DNA from: Cognaticolwellia mytili
GTDB taxonomy: Bacteria; Pseudomonadota; Gammaproteobacteria; Enterobacterales; Alteromonadaceae
NCBI RefSeq assembly: GCF_002104475.1
Contig: NZ_NBOF01000002.1
Coordinates: 434,001-498,000, forward strand
Direction: 5' to 3'
Length of the DNA: 64,000 nucleotides
Shown: positions 30,052-39,488 of the stretch, one piece after another
Position numbering within the stretch: the stretch's first letter is position 1
Layout: each line of letters begins with the position of its first letter
Notes under the pieces: model-generated
What the model was told of the DNA's origin: nothing
Database searches by the model: none
Seen by the model: the letters and a program-made list of their open reading frames with translations, nothing else
Position numbers and translations under genes: made by a program

Positions 30052-30969
30052 CTAATCTTTCTTTGCATTAAAGTGTCGGATTAATACAAACATTAACGCT
30101 AAAACAAAACCTGCAAGCGTAGCTATAATACAAATAAGTGCACGTTTTGGAGATGCCTTAACTTCAGGGAATGTCGCAGGGTCAATCACTTTAAAAACAT
30201 ATTCGTCACGTACATTTGTCATCAAAAGTGTTCGCATTTGCTCTTCTATGATCTGATAAAAGGCTTGTCGTGTTGTTGCGTTTTCTATATCCTGAATAGT
30301 ACCTTTTAGATAAGTTATACTCTGCTCTGCCTCTTTCTTATCGCGTTCTTTAATAGCTAAATTAATTTCTTTAACTAATAGTGTTAGCCAATATTGCGCT
30401 ATTTTAGGATCAAAAAACTCTAACGTTATATTAATAATACCATTCTTACTTGCCTTGTTTACCACCATAATTTGCTTAAAACGCACAAATATATCTTCAG
30501 ACGATGGAATCACAGGTTTAGGCGCAATAACTGCTCGAATCCATTTATTACTATCAGAATCATACAGTTTATTGTTTATAATTATTTCACCTTTATCATT
30601 AGTTCCTTTTCCTGCAATCAGAGGAACAAGAATTTTATATTTATTAACAAAGTCGGTTAAAAACATACGTGACTGCAGCACTTCAAGCGCTAATGCTGTT
30701 TTTTCCCCACCACCACCAGGAAGGCTAATACCAGCCATACTTGCCAAACCACCAAGCCCTCCAGCTAAAGATGATAAGCCACCTGCAGATTCTCCGGCTG
30801 ACATAAGTTTAACCTCAGAACGATAAAGATTCGGCAAGCTTATACTGTAGAATATCGATGAGATGGCAAATAGACTAACAATCAAAATAACAATTAATTT
30901 ATTAGTATAAACAACATGCCAAATCTCGCTCAGTGTTACTTCTTTTTCAACAACAAATTGTTCTTTCAT
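30052..30969 (-). CDS. Wzz-type polysaccharide chain-length determinant
   Basis: The 305-residue inner-membrane protein has transmembrane helices near residues 26-46 and 277-297 flanking a periplasmic domain, the PCP1/Wzz layout. The conserved entry LSEIWHVVYTNKLIVILIVS and the exit SPKRALICIIATLAGF (P/G-rich TM2) are visible. A glycine-rich insert (GGLSSLAGGLGGLASMAG) follows the first beta strand, as in Wzz proteins of Vibrio and Shewanella. There is no C-terminal kinase domain. It would set O-unit number together with the Wzy-like protein encoded downstream. Confidence 0.9.
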   Translation of the reverse strand: MKEQFVVEKEVTLSEIWHVVYTNKLIVILIVSLFAISSIFYSISLPNLYRSEVKLMSAGESAGGLSSLAGGLGGLASMAGISLPGGGGEKTALALEVLQSRMFLTDFVNKYKILVPLIAGKGTNDKGEIIINNKLYDSDSNKWIRAVIAPKPVIPSSEDIFVRFKQIMVVNKASKNGIINITLEFFDPKIAQYWLTLLVKEINLAIKERDKKEAEQSITYLKGTIQDIENATTRQAFYQIIEEQMRTLLMTNVRDEYVFKVIDPATFPEVKASPKRALICIIATLAGFVLALMFVLIRHFNAKKD

Positions 30970-31040
30970 TTTTTACTCAAAGTTAATCATCTTAATTTCA
31001 GTTCAATACAATCAGTACAAAGGAAACTGTTATTGGCATG

Positions 31041-31904
31041 CTAATCAATTAGCTTACGCAGGTACTGTCCGTAATCTGTTTTCAATAATGCCTGGCTAAG
31101 TACTTCAATTGCTCCACGATCAATCCAACCATTATTGAAAGCTATTTCTTCTAAACAAGCTATTTTAAAGCCTTGTCTCTTTTCAACAGTTTGCACAAAG
31201 CTTGACGCTTCCATCAAACTATCATGAGTGCCGGTATCTAACCAAGCAAAGCCTCTCCCTAACACCTCAACTTTTAATTTTTTCTGCTTTAAGTAAGCTT
31301 CATTTACCGACGTAATTTCTAATTCGCCCCGGCTAGAAGGCTCAATTGACTTTGCAATTTCAATCACTGAATTATCATAAAAGTACAACCCTGTTACCGC
31401 ATAATTAGAAGCTGGATACTCAGGTTTTTCTACAATAGATACAGCATTAAAGTCACTATCAACCTCAACGACGCCAAAACGTTCCGGATCGTTAACCTGA
31501 TAAGCAAACACGGTTGCTCCATCTTCAACTTTTGCAGCTTGCTTTAACTTGGGCGAAAAATTAGCACCATAAAAAACATTATCTCCCAGAATAAGACAAA
31601 CACTATCATCACCAATAAACTCTTCTCCAAGAATAAAGGCTTGCGCTAAGCCATCCGGTGAAGGCTGAACAACATAAGAAATCTCTATACCAAAATCACG
31701 TCCATCACCAAGTAAATTCACATATTGTTGCTGATCTTCTGGTGTTGTAATAATTAAAATTTCTCTAATACCCGCTAGCATAAGCACCGATAATGGATAA
31801 TAAATCATTGGCTTATCATAAACAGGTAAAAGCTGCTTAGAAACACCACGAGTTATCGGATGCAAACGCGTCCCGCTGCCACCAGCTAAAATTATTCCTT
31901 TCAT
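31041..31904 (-). CDS. rfbA: Glucose-1-phosphate thymidylyltransferase
   Basis: The 287-residue enzyme makes dTDP-glucose from glucose-1-phosphate and dTTP (RmlA/RffH). Signature [20 protein letters not shown] at residues 8-27, followed by [28 protein letters not shown] and [15 protein letters not shown]. Length is standard. Its start overlaps the rfbB stop by 4 bp (translational coupling). Confidence 0.97.
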   Translation of the reverse strand: MKGIILAGGSGTRLHPITRGVSKQLLPVYDKPMIYYPLSVLMLAGIREILIITTPEDQQQYVNLLGDGRDFGIEISYVVQPSPDGLAQAFILGEEFIGDDSVCLILGDNVFYGANFSPKLKQAAKVEDGATVFAYQVNDPERFGVVEVDSDFNAVSIVEKPEYPASNYAVTGLYFYDNSVIEIAKSIEPSSRGELEITSVNEAYLKQKKLKVEVLGRGFAWLDTGTHDSLMEASSFVQTVEKRQGFKIACLEEIAFNNGWIDRGAIEVLSQALLKTDYGQYLRKLID

Positions 31905-32971
31905 GTATCACTAGTTCCTAAACGTTGGCGCTGATATGCACCCGATTGTACCTGTTCACACCATAAGTGGTTATTTAAATACCATTGAACTGTTTTTTTG
32001 ATACCTGATTCAAATGTTTCTTCTGGTACCCAATCCAATGTTTGTTTGATTTTATCTGCATCGATCGCATAGCGTAAATCATGTCCAGGTCTATCTTTCA
32101 CATGAACAATAAGTTCTTCAAAACAAGTTACTCCCTTTGGTTTATCAGGGACAGCATCATCTAATATTCGACAAATTGTCTTAACAACATCAATGTTGGT
32201 TTTTTCATTATGCCCACCAATATTATATGTTTGCCCTGGCTTACCCTGAGTTATCACTTGATACAAAGCACGCGCATGATCTTCAACATATAACCAATCC
32301 CTAATTTGGCTACCTTCACCATAAATTGGCAAGTTTTTGCCTTCAAGTGCATTCAAAATAACTAGTGGAATTAGTTTTTCTGGAAAATGGTAAGGTCCAT
32401 AATTATTAGAGCAATTAGTTATAACCGTAGGTAAACCATAAGTTTTATGCCATGCTCGTACTAAATGATCTGAACTTGCCTTAGATGCAGAATACGGAGA
32501 GCTAGGATCATAAGACGTATTTTCAGTGAACAGTAAGCCACTATCTTTTAAATCGCCATACACCTCATCAGTAGAAATATGATGGAACCGGAAAAGTTCT
32601 TTTTTCGGAGAAGCGAGAGAATCCCAATAATTTTTAGCTACATCAAGTAATGTAAAAGTACCTACTATATTGGTTTGAATAAATTCTGCTGGGCCATCGA
32701 TAGAACGATCAACATGAGACTCTGCCGCTAAGTGCATGATCGCATCAGGCTCAAAACGGTCAAATAACGCTGTTATCGCTTGCTTATCACAAATATCAAC
32801 TTGGGCGAAATTATAATTAACATGGTTTTCAATATCAGCTAAAGATAGTAAATTCCCAGCATAAGTAAGCTTATCAATATTAATAACGTTGCAATTAGTT
32901 TCAGTCAACAAAAAACGAACAACAGCACTACCAATAAAGCCAGCACCACCTGTCACCATAATTGTTTTCAT
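31901..32971 (-). CDS. rfbB: dTDP-glucose 4,6-dehydratase
   Basis: An extended SDR enzyme of 356 residues that converts dTDP-glucose to dTDP-4-keto-6-deoxyglucose (RmlB/RffG). Motifs are [36 protein letters not shown] with the catalytic Asp-Glu pair, and [15 protein letters not shown] (YxxxK). No rfbC or rfbD is near, so the product is unlikely to go to rhamnose here; the DegT aminotransferase at 38147-39244 is the likely next step. Confidence 0.97.
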   Translation of the reverse strand: MKTIMVTGGAGFIGSAVVRFLLTETNCNVINIDKLTYAGNLLSLADIENHVNYNFAQVDICDKQAITALFDRFEPDAIMHLAAESHVDRSIDGPAEFIQTNIVGTFTLLDVAKNYWDSLASPKKELFRFHHISTDEVYGDLKDSGLLFTENTSYDPSSPYSASKASSDHLVRAWHKTYGLPTVITNCSNNYGPYHFPEKLIPLVILNALEGKNLPIYGEGSQIRDWLYVEDHARALYQVITQGKPGQTYNIGGHNEKTNIDVVKTICRILDDAVPDKPKGVTCFEELIVHVKDRPGHDLRYAIDADKIKQTLDWVPEETFESGIKKTVQWYLNNHLWCEQVQSGAYQRQRLGTSDT

Positions 32972-33143
32972 TTAAAGCCTTGTAATTTTTAAATAGATAT
33001 ATAGGTTATTAGCCGTTACCAAGCCAATAATATGGGATAGACTAGACGGAATATTATTATCTCAAAATTAATTGTAATTTACCAATTCTGTTAGCTTGAA
33101 ATTATGAATATAGATAACTCTGCATCATTAAAAAATAGAATAT

Positions 33144-33183
33144 ACACAAGTCACTTGAAAATGCACTTTCAAGTGACTTGTGC
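33144..33183 (-). terminator. Strong hairpin after the asparagine-synthase-like gene
   Basis: A 16-bp perfect stem (33145-33160 with 33167-33182) with a 6-nt loop lies just past the stop of the minus-strand gene. On the minus strand it is followed by a T-rich tract (TATTTTTTAATG at about 33125-33139). It probably separates this gene from rfbB-rfbA. Confidence 0.7.
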
Positions 33184-33190
33184 GTAAGAG

Positions 33191-34978
33191 TTACTTATTA
33201 TTTTTAATATTCAAAGATTTGAATGTAGATAACTTAAGCAAATATATTTCAAGTGTAAGTAAGCAACCTATAACATCAATCTGTACATTGGCTTTTCCTT
33301 TAAAGTAATCACTTACAATACGCTCTACCCGACTTTTCCCTAATACGTTATGCATTAAACAATCTTCTGTTAATAGTGTCGCATTAATATATTCACGAAA
33401 CTCCGGATGTTTCAACCAATCTTCATAAACAGCATAATTTCGTTTGCCAGATAGAACACGGTATAACTTTCTAGCTGTAGCTTCTAAAGGCCCTCCTTTT
33501 AAAAGCCGAACGAAAAATTGCCGAATGCTATATGCAGTATTCGACGGTCTGATTTCTTCACTTACTGTGCCGATAACTTTACCCGTTTTTTGCCAAACAA
33601 TGGTAGAAAAGTAATCTGGATAATATTTTAAAAGCATCGCATTATAGAGCTTACTGTTAGCTCTATAATGATCAGGTAAAGAGTAGGCATATTCAATCAG
33701 GTCATTGTCTATAAAAGGCTTCAAGCTATTTAACTTATGACTAAGCAAATCACTACCGGCAGAGACAAAACGCACACAGCGTTGATAAAGAAAGAAGGGA
33801 TCAGTGCCAGGAAAATTAAAATATTCTTCATTAGCGTCAATTATATGCTTGTACGGCTCATAACTATCCGCACACAACTTACCTGGAGATGAAAATTTAT
33901 CTTTTTCATCATATAAATAACTGCCACCAAGGACTAAATCCCCAACATAGCCATTGAGTAAGTAATTCGAACATTTTGAAATATTATCAACAGAACTTAG
34001 TGCATGCATATGCAAAATATTTTTATTACCATCTGTTGACCAAACGCCATTTTCACGGCCTTCATACCAGTTATTTTGCTCAATACTCACTAAGGAGTTA
34101 GCTACGCCAGCGATATCACTTACTTGTCGCGCAATTTTTGCATCATCACAATCTTCTTGGCCAAAAGTAAAGGTACTTATTTCGCCCTTAAAGTGCTGCT
34201 TAGCAGAGGCAAGTAATACGCGAGAATCAAGGCCACCACTTAAAGTAATAGCTAACCTGCCTTGATTTATTGAAGACATACAACGTTGCATTGCCTTATC
34301 AAAGTAGCAATATAAATCATCAACGGCTTGGTCAAAAGAAATCGTAAGATTTTTTTTAATCTCACTCCAACGCCAATACTGGCACTGACTATACATATGA
34401 TTATTTGTGTCTATTGTCATGATGGTTGCAGGTGCTAGTCGATGTATATTACTAAAGAGTGTTTTAGTACCTAACATTTGCCCCACATTAATAAACATAT
34501 CGGCTATTGAATCATCGATATCGATTGTATGTTCAGGGTGCAGTAATATACCTTTAGGCTCACTAGAAAATCCTAAACATTGATTATCTTCTAACCAAAG
34601 GTGTAAAGGCCGGTGTCCAAACCGATCACTTATAAGAGACACTTTATGGCTGTTTTTATCAAATATTGTAATGATAAAGTAACCATTAAGTTCTGTTAAA
34701 AATGTCTCCAATTGACCAAGCTGATATTGCTCAGCAATTGTTACTGACCAATTATCAGAGCTGTGTGTTTTATGAGAAAAAACATCACCAAATATATCAA
34801 CATTGCAACTACCATTACTATAGCTTTGATGTGCTACGTTTTCTTCCGGCGCTTTCAATATTAACTGGCATGTAGAGGTTTGCCATGTATTAACAACTTT
34901 TCCTGATAACTCATTTATGCATATACTATTTTGCTTTACAGCGTATTTATTACCTATAAAGCCCACTAAGCCCGTCAT
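33191..34978 (-). CDS. Asparagine-synthase-like protein of the polysaccharide locus
   Basis: The protein has 595 residues with an Ntn-type glutamine-amidotransferase-like N-terminal domain (about 1-190) and an asparagine-synthetase PP-loop domain (SGGLDSRVLLASAKQHF near residue 245; YVGDLVLGGSYLY further on). True glutamine-hydrolysing enzymes start MCG; this one starts MTG, so the catalytic Cys2 is replaced by Thr and the glutaminase half is probably inactive. Related proteins (for example WbpS) occur in O-antigen clusters and are thought to amidate sugar carboxylates. Here ammonia or another amine might be used. It sits between wzx-like and rfbB and ends in a strong hairpin. Confidence 0.85.
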   Translation of the reverse strand: MTGLVGFIGNKYAVKQNSICINELSGKVVNTWQTSTCQLILKAPEENVAHQSYSNGSCNVDIFGDVFSHKTHSSDNWSVTIAEQYQLGQLETFLTELNGYFIITIFDKNSHKVSLISDRFGHRPLHLWLEDNQCLGFSSEPKGILLHPEHTIDIDDSIADMFINVGQMLGTKTLFSNIHRLAPATIMTIDTNNHMYSQCQYWRWSEIKKNLTISFDQAVDDLYCYFDKAMQRCMSSINQGRLAITLSGGLDSRVLLASAKQHFKGEISTFTFGQEDCDDAKIARQVSDIAGVANSLVSIEQNNWYEGRENGVWSTDGNKNILHMHALSSVDNISKCSNYLLNGYVGDLVLGGSYLYDEKDKFSSPGKLCADSYEPYKHIIDANEEYFNFPGTDPFFLYQRCVRFVSAGSDLLSHKLNSLKPFIDNDLIEYAYSLPDHYRANSKLYNAMLLKYYPDYFSTIVWQKTGKVIGTVSEEIRPSNTAYSIRQFFVRLLKGGPLEATARKLYRVLSGKRNYAVYEDWLKHPEFREYINATLLTEDCLMHNVLGKSRVERIVSDYFKGKANVQIDVIGCLLTLEIYLLKLSTFKSLNIKNNK

Positions 34979-34997
34979 CTATCTATATCCTAAACGT

Positions 34998-36413
34998 TTA
35001 CTTTCTAATAAAAGAAATCACCTTGATTATTGAAGGAATAATCAATAAGCAATAGCTCACTGCAATAATCAACATGATATAAAAATCATTAATGGAAATC
35101 ACATATTGGTTAATTAAAAACACACTAACGCTGGCCAGTAAAAACAAGCTCAACGGTAGAAGTATTGCACTTAAAAATTTAATAACTGACATGCTAATCA
35201 CGGGGCGAATCAAGAAGCACCAATGCATCAATAATATAACAATTTGGGCAGCAACAAGCACCTTAACAAGTACAATAACCCCAGAAGCTATAGAAGTGAT
35301 AATAAGTAAAGGCCGTATAGCTATAGTTACTAAATTCCAATAAAAGCTACGTTTTACTTCGCCGGTAGCCTTTAATAGTGTTCCTATTGGGTTTATCAGT
35401 GAGATAAGTAACATATAAAGTGCAAGCCATCGCATCAACTCAGCATGAGCAACCCAGCTTGCACCAAAAATAAGCTCTAAAATAACCCCTGGAAAGCTAG
35501 CCATCAGCAAATACAGTGGTACATTAATTAAACTTAGTAAATGAATAATCTGATAATATATTCCACTAAGTGAGTGCTCTTGCTTGTATTTCACCATTAA
35601 AGGAAAAGTTACTCGGTTAACAATTGGGTTAATCACTTGCATCGCAGGGCGAAAAACAAGTTCCTTAATATAAGCGTATATCCCCAATGTTTCAGCGCCT
35701 AACAGCTTACCAATTAACAACTGATCGAACTGTGAACTAATATAGTTCAATAACCCTTCACCTGTTTGATATAAGCCGTATTTAACCGGCTTGATAACTG
35801 AAGGCCAATTTACTTTTTCAAATGTAGGCATTAATGAACGATGTAAAAATAAGGTAACACCTGTCAAAACAGTCGCGTTTACTAATTGTGAGAATACAAC
35901 AGATTCAACTCTTTCACCTAAGTATAATAATATCAGCAAAACAATAAACGCCATTGTGCTTGCTATCATCTCTATTTTCGCAATGGCATTAAACTGCAAT
36001 TTTTGCTGAAGCAATGCAATATGTTGCTGACTTAAGCTACGGATCAAAAATATTGGCGAAAGCAACAGCAGCAGCTCAGTTAATCGAGGTAAGCTGAAAA
36101 ACATTGCCAATGGATACGACAATAACAACATGATTGCCGTCATGGTAAGTCCCAAAACAACGTTAATAAGATATAACTGATTAAGTTGGCTTCTCTTGAG
36201 ATTTTGATGAAAAATTAATGAATTTGAAATCCCAGCATCGCCAAAAATTTGCGCGAAACCTATCACCAAATTAATTAATGCCAGTAACCCCAACTCTACA
36301 GGCGTTAAAAAGCGCGCTAAAATAATTAACTGTAGTAACTGTAATGCGCCCTTGTACAACGTTGAAATTGCTGACCATGACACACCAGCAAAGGCTGACT
36401 TTGCTATGGTCAA
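34998..36413 (-). CDS. Wzx-type oligosaccharide flippase (MOP superfamily)
   Basis: A 471-residue polytopic protein with about 12-14 helices. The start AFAGVSWSAISTLYKGALQL followed by LARFLTPVELGLLALINLVI is typical of Wzx/RfbX and lipopolysaccharide flippases of the polysaccharide transport family. It should move undecaprenyl-PP-linked O-units across the inner membrane. It is 34 bp from the wecF-like gene and 19 bp from the asparagine-synthase-like gene, on the same strand, so all are one operon. Confidence 0.9.
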   Translation of the reverse strand: MTIAKSAFAGVSWSAISTLYKGALQLLQLIILARFLTPVELGLLALINLVIGFAQIFGDAGISNSLIFHQNLKRSQLNQLYLINVVLGLTMTAIMLLLSYPLAMFFSLPRLTELLLLLSPIFLIRSLSQQHIALLQQKLQFNAIAKIEMIASTMAFIVLLILLYLGERVESVVFSQLVNATVLTGVTLFLHRSLMPTFEKVNWPSVIKPVKYGLYQTGEGLLNYISSQFDQLLIGKLLGAETLGIYAYIKELVFRPAMQVINPIVNRVTFPLMVKYKQEHSLSGIYYQIIHLLSLINVPLYLLMASFPGVILELIFGASWVAHAELMRWLALYMLLISLINPIGTLLKATGEVKRSFYWNLVTIAIRPLLIITSIASGVIVLVKVLVAAQIVILLMHWCFLIRPVISMSVIKFLSAILLPLSLFLLASVSVFLINQYVISINDFYIMLIIAVSYCLLIIPSIIKVISFIRK

Positions 36414-36447
36414 AACTTCCCCTCACTTTGCTCAACTGCGCTAAGCA

Positions 36448-37506
36448 TTACAGTGCATTAACCATTTTTGACCATTTAGGTGCTAATGCTTGCTCAGTGT
36501 AGTGTTCAGCCATCAACGCTTGATTATTGGTATTAGGCGACTTAACCAAGGCTTTTAATTCTTCAACATTAAATTCATTCAAACCTTCAAACGCCTTAAC
36601 ATCAAAGCCTAACGCCGAAAGGTTACTATAGCTTGACGTTGAACGTCGTAAGAATATGGTTTTACCCATTTCTAACATCGCATATACAACATATAAACCT
36701 TGCTGGCGTTGGTGGGCAAAAACAGTAATATCCACTGTTGACAGTAACTGGTCATAAGCTGATTTTTCTAACATATCGGTTATTGCAACAAATTTATCAG
36801 CAAATAGCCTTTTTCCTTCACAAACAACCGCGTTAATGTACTCATCATTACCAGCATAATTTAGCGGCATAACAACCTCAACATTAGCATCAGCTAAGTG
36901 TGCTAGTTGTGAAAGTACTTGTAAATGCTCATTGCTTTTATCAGCCGAATTACCAACTAAAATACGTAAAGGTTGCGCAGCTGAATAAGTGACTTGCTTG
37001 TGTTGCTCGCGTACCAATCCAATTAAAGGATAAGCAAGCACTTTTACATCTTTTCTTTTCAAGTACCGAGTCACCAACTCAGCATCACCCGGGGTTAAGG
37101 CAAAAACATTGGCAAAACGGCTAATCAACCGTTGATGAAGCCAAAGCGCAACAAAATCTTTCCATGAACGATTAGGCTTACGATGCCGATATAACTCAGT
37201 TCCCCAAATCACACAACTGCAACGTTTAACAATAGGGTGTAACAGTAAACGACGCCAAGTATGTATATCGAATAAACCATGAAAAATAACTTTAGCATTT
37301 ACGGGTAGCTGTGCTAAATAAGTAAAAAGCTGGTCATTATTTTCGTAATAAGTAAAGGGCTCTGCCGTATTGTTAGCTTTAGCACTGGTATGCTGTGTTT
37401 TTTTCACCCAATAAAATTGCGCAGGCTCGACCTGGCATGTTTTAGAAAAAAAGCTTTGCATCGGCTTATAGTGATGGGGAGTTTCATCAAAAATATGAAT
37501 AATCAT
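36448..37506 (-). CDS. WecF-like TDP-Fuc4NAc:lipid-linked sugar transferase
   Basis: The protein has 352 residues and resembles the Glyco_transf_56 family (4-alpha-L-fucosyltransferase / TDP-N-acetylfucosamine transferase). Visible family traits are the N-terminal IIHIFDETPHHYKPMQSFF, IFHGLFDIHTWRRLLLHP, CVIWGTELYRHRKP and the C-terminal EMGKTIFLRRSTSSYSNL. In ECA synthesis WecF adds Fuc4NAc from dTDP-Fuc4NAc onto lipid II. The neighbouring rfbA, rfbB and aminotransferase genes could supply that donor. It directly abuts the acyltransferase gene (0 bp gap). Confidence 0.85.
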   Translation of the reverse strand: MIIHIFDETPHHYKPMQSFFSKTCQVEPAQFYWVKKTQHTSAKANNTAEPFTYYENNDQLFTYLAQLPVNAKVIFHGLFDIHTWRRLLLHPIVKRCSCVIWGTELYRHRKPNRSWKDFVALWLHQRLISRFANVFALTPGDAELVTRYLKRKDVKVLAYPLIGLVREQHKQVTYSAAQPLRILVGNSADKSNEHLQVLSQLAHLADANVEVVMPLNYAGNDEYINAVVCEGKRLFADKFVAITDMLEKSAYDQLLSTVDITVFAHQRQQGLYVVYAMLEMGKTIFLRRSTSSYSNLSALGFDVKAFEGLNEFNVEELKALVKSPNTNNQALMAEHYTEQALAPKWSKMVNAL

Positions 37507-38091
37507 TTACAACCTATCTAAGGGGTTTTTATGTTTTTCTTCAAAACTGGTTGCTAAGGTAAGTAGTTGTCGGTTGCGCTGTTTAATAAACTTCGCCGGT
37601 TGACCTGCGTAAATCCCCCACTCAGCAAGAGAATGACTCACTAAAGACAAAGCCCCGACCGCAACACCTAAGCCAATAGTAACACTTGGCAATACCACAC
37701 TGTTGGCACCAATAATAACATGCTCTTTAATAACAACAGGTTTACTAAGTACATTCGTATAGGCACTATCAACCATAGGATTAGTCATATAATTACCCGA
37801 GTAATCATCGCTGCTACTATAAATAGCGACACGCGAGGAAATATTACAATAATCACCCAAGCTAATATTTGCTGCGCCAATAAGAGAACTATAAACGGCA
37901 ATATGAATATAATTACCAATAGTTATGCCCCCCTCACCAGCTGAAAGCACACAAAAATCATCAATACGGACGTTATTGCCAATGCTAATTCGACTAGCAC
38001 CATAAAATGATGCCTTACGGGAAATGCAGACATTACTACCAACAGCAGCAAATCCTAATTGCCGTAGTTCGTCATTGCTGTATATAGTCAT
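37507..38091 (-). CDS. Hexapeptide-repeat acyltransferase, possible sugar N-acetyltransferase
   Basis: The protein has 194 residues built of left-handed beta-helix hexapeptide repeats (for example ISIGNNVRIDDFCVLSAG, ITIGNYIHIAVYSSLIGA, ISLGDYCNISSRVAIY, VVIKEHVIIGANSVVLPSV), ending with GIYAGQPAKFIKQ. It resembles the CysE/LacA/NodL superfamily and acyltransferases of dTDP-amino sugars. Between wecF-like and the DegT aminotransferase it is well placed to N-acetylate the 4-amino sugar, replacing the GNAT-type WecD of E. coli. ATG at 38091 has AAGGA six bases upstream; the earlier TTG at 38097 has none. O-acetylation is an alternative. Confidence 0.85.
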   Translation of the reverse strand: MTIYSNDELRQLGFAAVGSNVCISRKASFYGASRISIGNNVRIDDFCVLSAGEGGITIGNYIHIAVYSSLIGAANISLGDYCNISSRVAIYSSSDDYSGNYMTNPMVDSAYTNVLSKPVVIKEHVIIGANSVVLPSVTIGLGVAVGALSLVSHSLAEWGIYAGQPAKFIKQRNRQLLTLATSFEEKHKNPLDRL

Positions 38092-38146
38092 CGGCAATCC
38101 TTAAATGTTTTGACTTGTTAATCGCAAAATCAATTTATTTCGTTAT

Positions 38147-39244
38147 TTAGTTCAAACTTATACGAACCCTTTCACAAATAAAATCAACATCCTCAATCGT
38201 TAGCGCTGTATACATCGGTAAACATAACACTCTTTGGGCTACATCATTTGCGATTGGTGTACGACCTTTCTTGCCATAAACATCAACCTGCGACAAACTT
38301 GGATAAAAATAACGTCGGGTCTGAATACCAGCATCATTTAGCTGTGCACTTAAGCTTAATAACATTGCTTCATTTTCAAGTAAAACAGGCATATAAGCGC
38401 CATTTCGCTCACCGTTTACGTGCCATTGCTGAAGCGTTATTCCAGCCACGTCAACTAGGTTAGCATGATAACGCTCAACGATTGCTTTACGACTCGCGGT
38501 GATATGGGCAATATCATCAAGTACCGCTAAACCCATAGCCGCATGCATTTCACTCATTTTTGCATTTATGCCAACGTATTGCGGCATATTGTCTTTATCA
38601 AAACCAAAATTAATTAACTGCTTAGCTTTTTCGTAATCTTCGCGCTTATTAAAAATTATCGCGCCGCCTTCTACGGCGTGAAATAACTTAGTTGCATGTA
38701 AACTCAAAGTTGATGCATCGCCATATTTTAGAACAGAGCTTAAAACAGAGCCTTGCTTATAGTCACTAGCAAACGCATGTGCGGCATCATAAATAACCTT
38801 TAATTGATTCTGTTCAGCAAAGCTCGCTATTTCTTCAACCTCGCAAGGGTTACCAAAAACATGCACGCCTAAAATAGCTGAAGCTTGCTCAGCTTGTGCA
38901 GCGGTAATGCTTTTATAATTAATATTTAAAGTTTCAGGGGCAATATCAATAAATACCGGTTTCAAGCCTTGCCAGCATAATGAACTTGCCGTTGCGGCAA
39001 ACGAAAAAGGCGTGGTTAATACCTCGCCTTTAACGCCAAGTGCCGCATAAGCTACTTGTAACGCTAATGTGCCGTTAGCTACTAGCAATAAATGCTCAAC
39101 ACCTAAATACTCAGCTAAACGCTGTTCAAGCTGTTGTAGCAATGGGCCATTATTGGTTAACCAATTACGTTCAAATACAGTTTCAATATGCTGTTGATAG
39201 CGAGAAAATTCAGGAAGGTAAGGTTTTACAATTGGGTATTGCAC
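38147..39244 (-). CDS. DegT/DnrJ/EryC1/StrS-type PLP sugar aminotransferase
   Basis: An aminotransferase of 365 residues. The substrate-entry segment NWLTNNGPLLQQLEQRLAEY, the aspartate in VIYDAAHAFASDY that binds the pyridine nitrogen, and the PLP lysine in SLHATKLFHAVEGG (near residue 183) are all present. With RfbA and RfbB it would give a dTDP-4-amino-4,6-dideoxy sugar (RffA/WecE or VioA/FdtB type); which epimer cannot be told by eye. The frame begins with GTG at 39244 and has no clear ribosome site. It is the first gene of the 39244-to-26945 polysaccharide run. Confidence 0.9.
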   Translation of the reverse strand: MQYPIVKPYLPEFSRYQQHIETVFERNWLTNNGPLLQQLEQRLAEYLGVEHLLLVANGTLALQVAYAALGVKGEVLTTPFSFAATASSLCWQGLKPVFIDIAPETLNINYKSITAAQAEQASAILGVHVFGNPCEVEEIASFAEQNQLKVIYDAAHAFASDYKQGSVLSSVLKYGDASTLSLHATKLFHAVEGGAIIFNKREDYEKAKQLINFGFDKDNMPQYVGINAKMSEMHAAMGLAVLDDIAHITASRKAIVERYHANLVDVAGITLQQWHVNGERNGAYMPVLLENEAMLLSLSAQLNDAGIQTRRYFYPSLSQVDVYGKKGRTPIANDVAQRVLCLPMYTALTIEDVDFICERVRISLN

Positions 39245-39418
39245 AAATGCGGTTCACAGCAGTCTGAAAATATAGGCGGCTAGTTTAGCAAATGAATGAT
39301 CTGGGGTCTATAAAGGCAAGGGTGGATAGTAGTAATATCAATTGAATTATCTACTTAACGTCGACAAATTAAATTAACAATGGTAAATAAAGTAAAGCAC
39401 AAATAAATTTTGAGCAAT

Positions 39419-39445
39419 AAAAAACGCGCCGAAGCGCGTTTAAAA
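39419..39445 (-). terminator. Terminator with C(UUCG)G tetraloop after the S-layer-like gene
   Basis: Read on the minus strand, AAACGCGC, loop TTCG, GCGCGTTTTTTATT. The GC stem closed by the very stable C(UUCG)G tetraloop, followed by a T-run, lies about 45 bp after the stop. This suits a highly expressed gene. Confidence 0.85.
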
Positions 39446-39488
39446 AAATCGTTTATTTATTAAGCTTTATGCTCAATAACTTGACATA

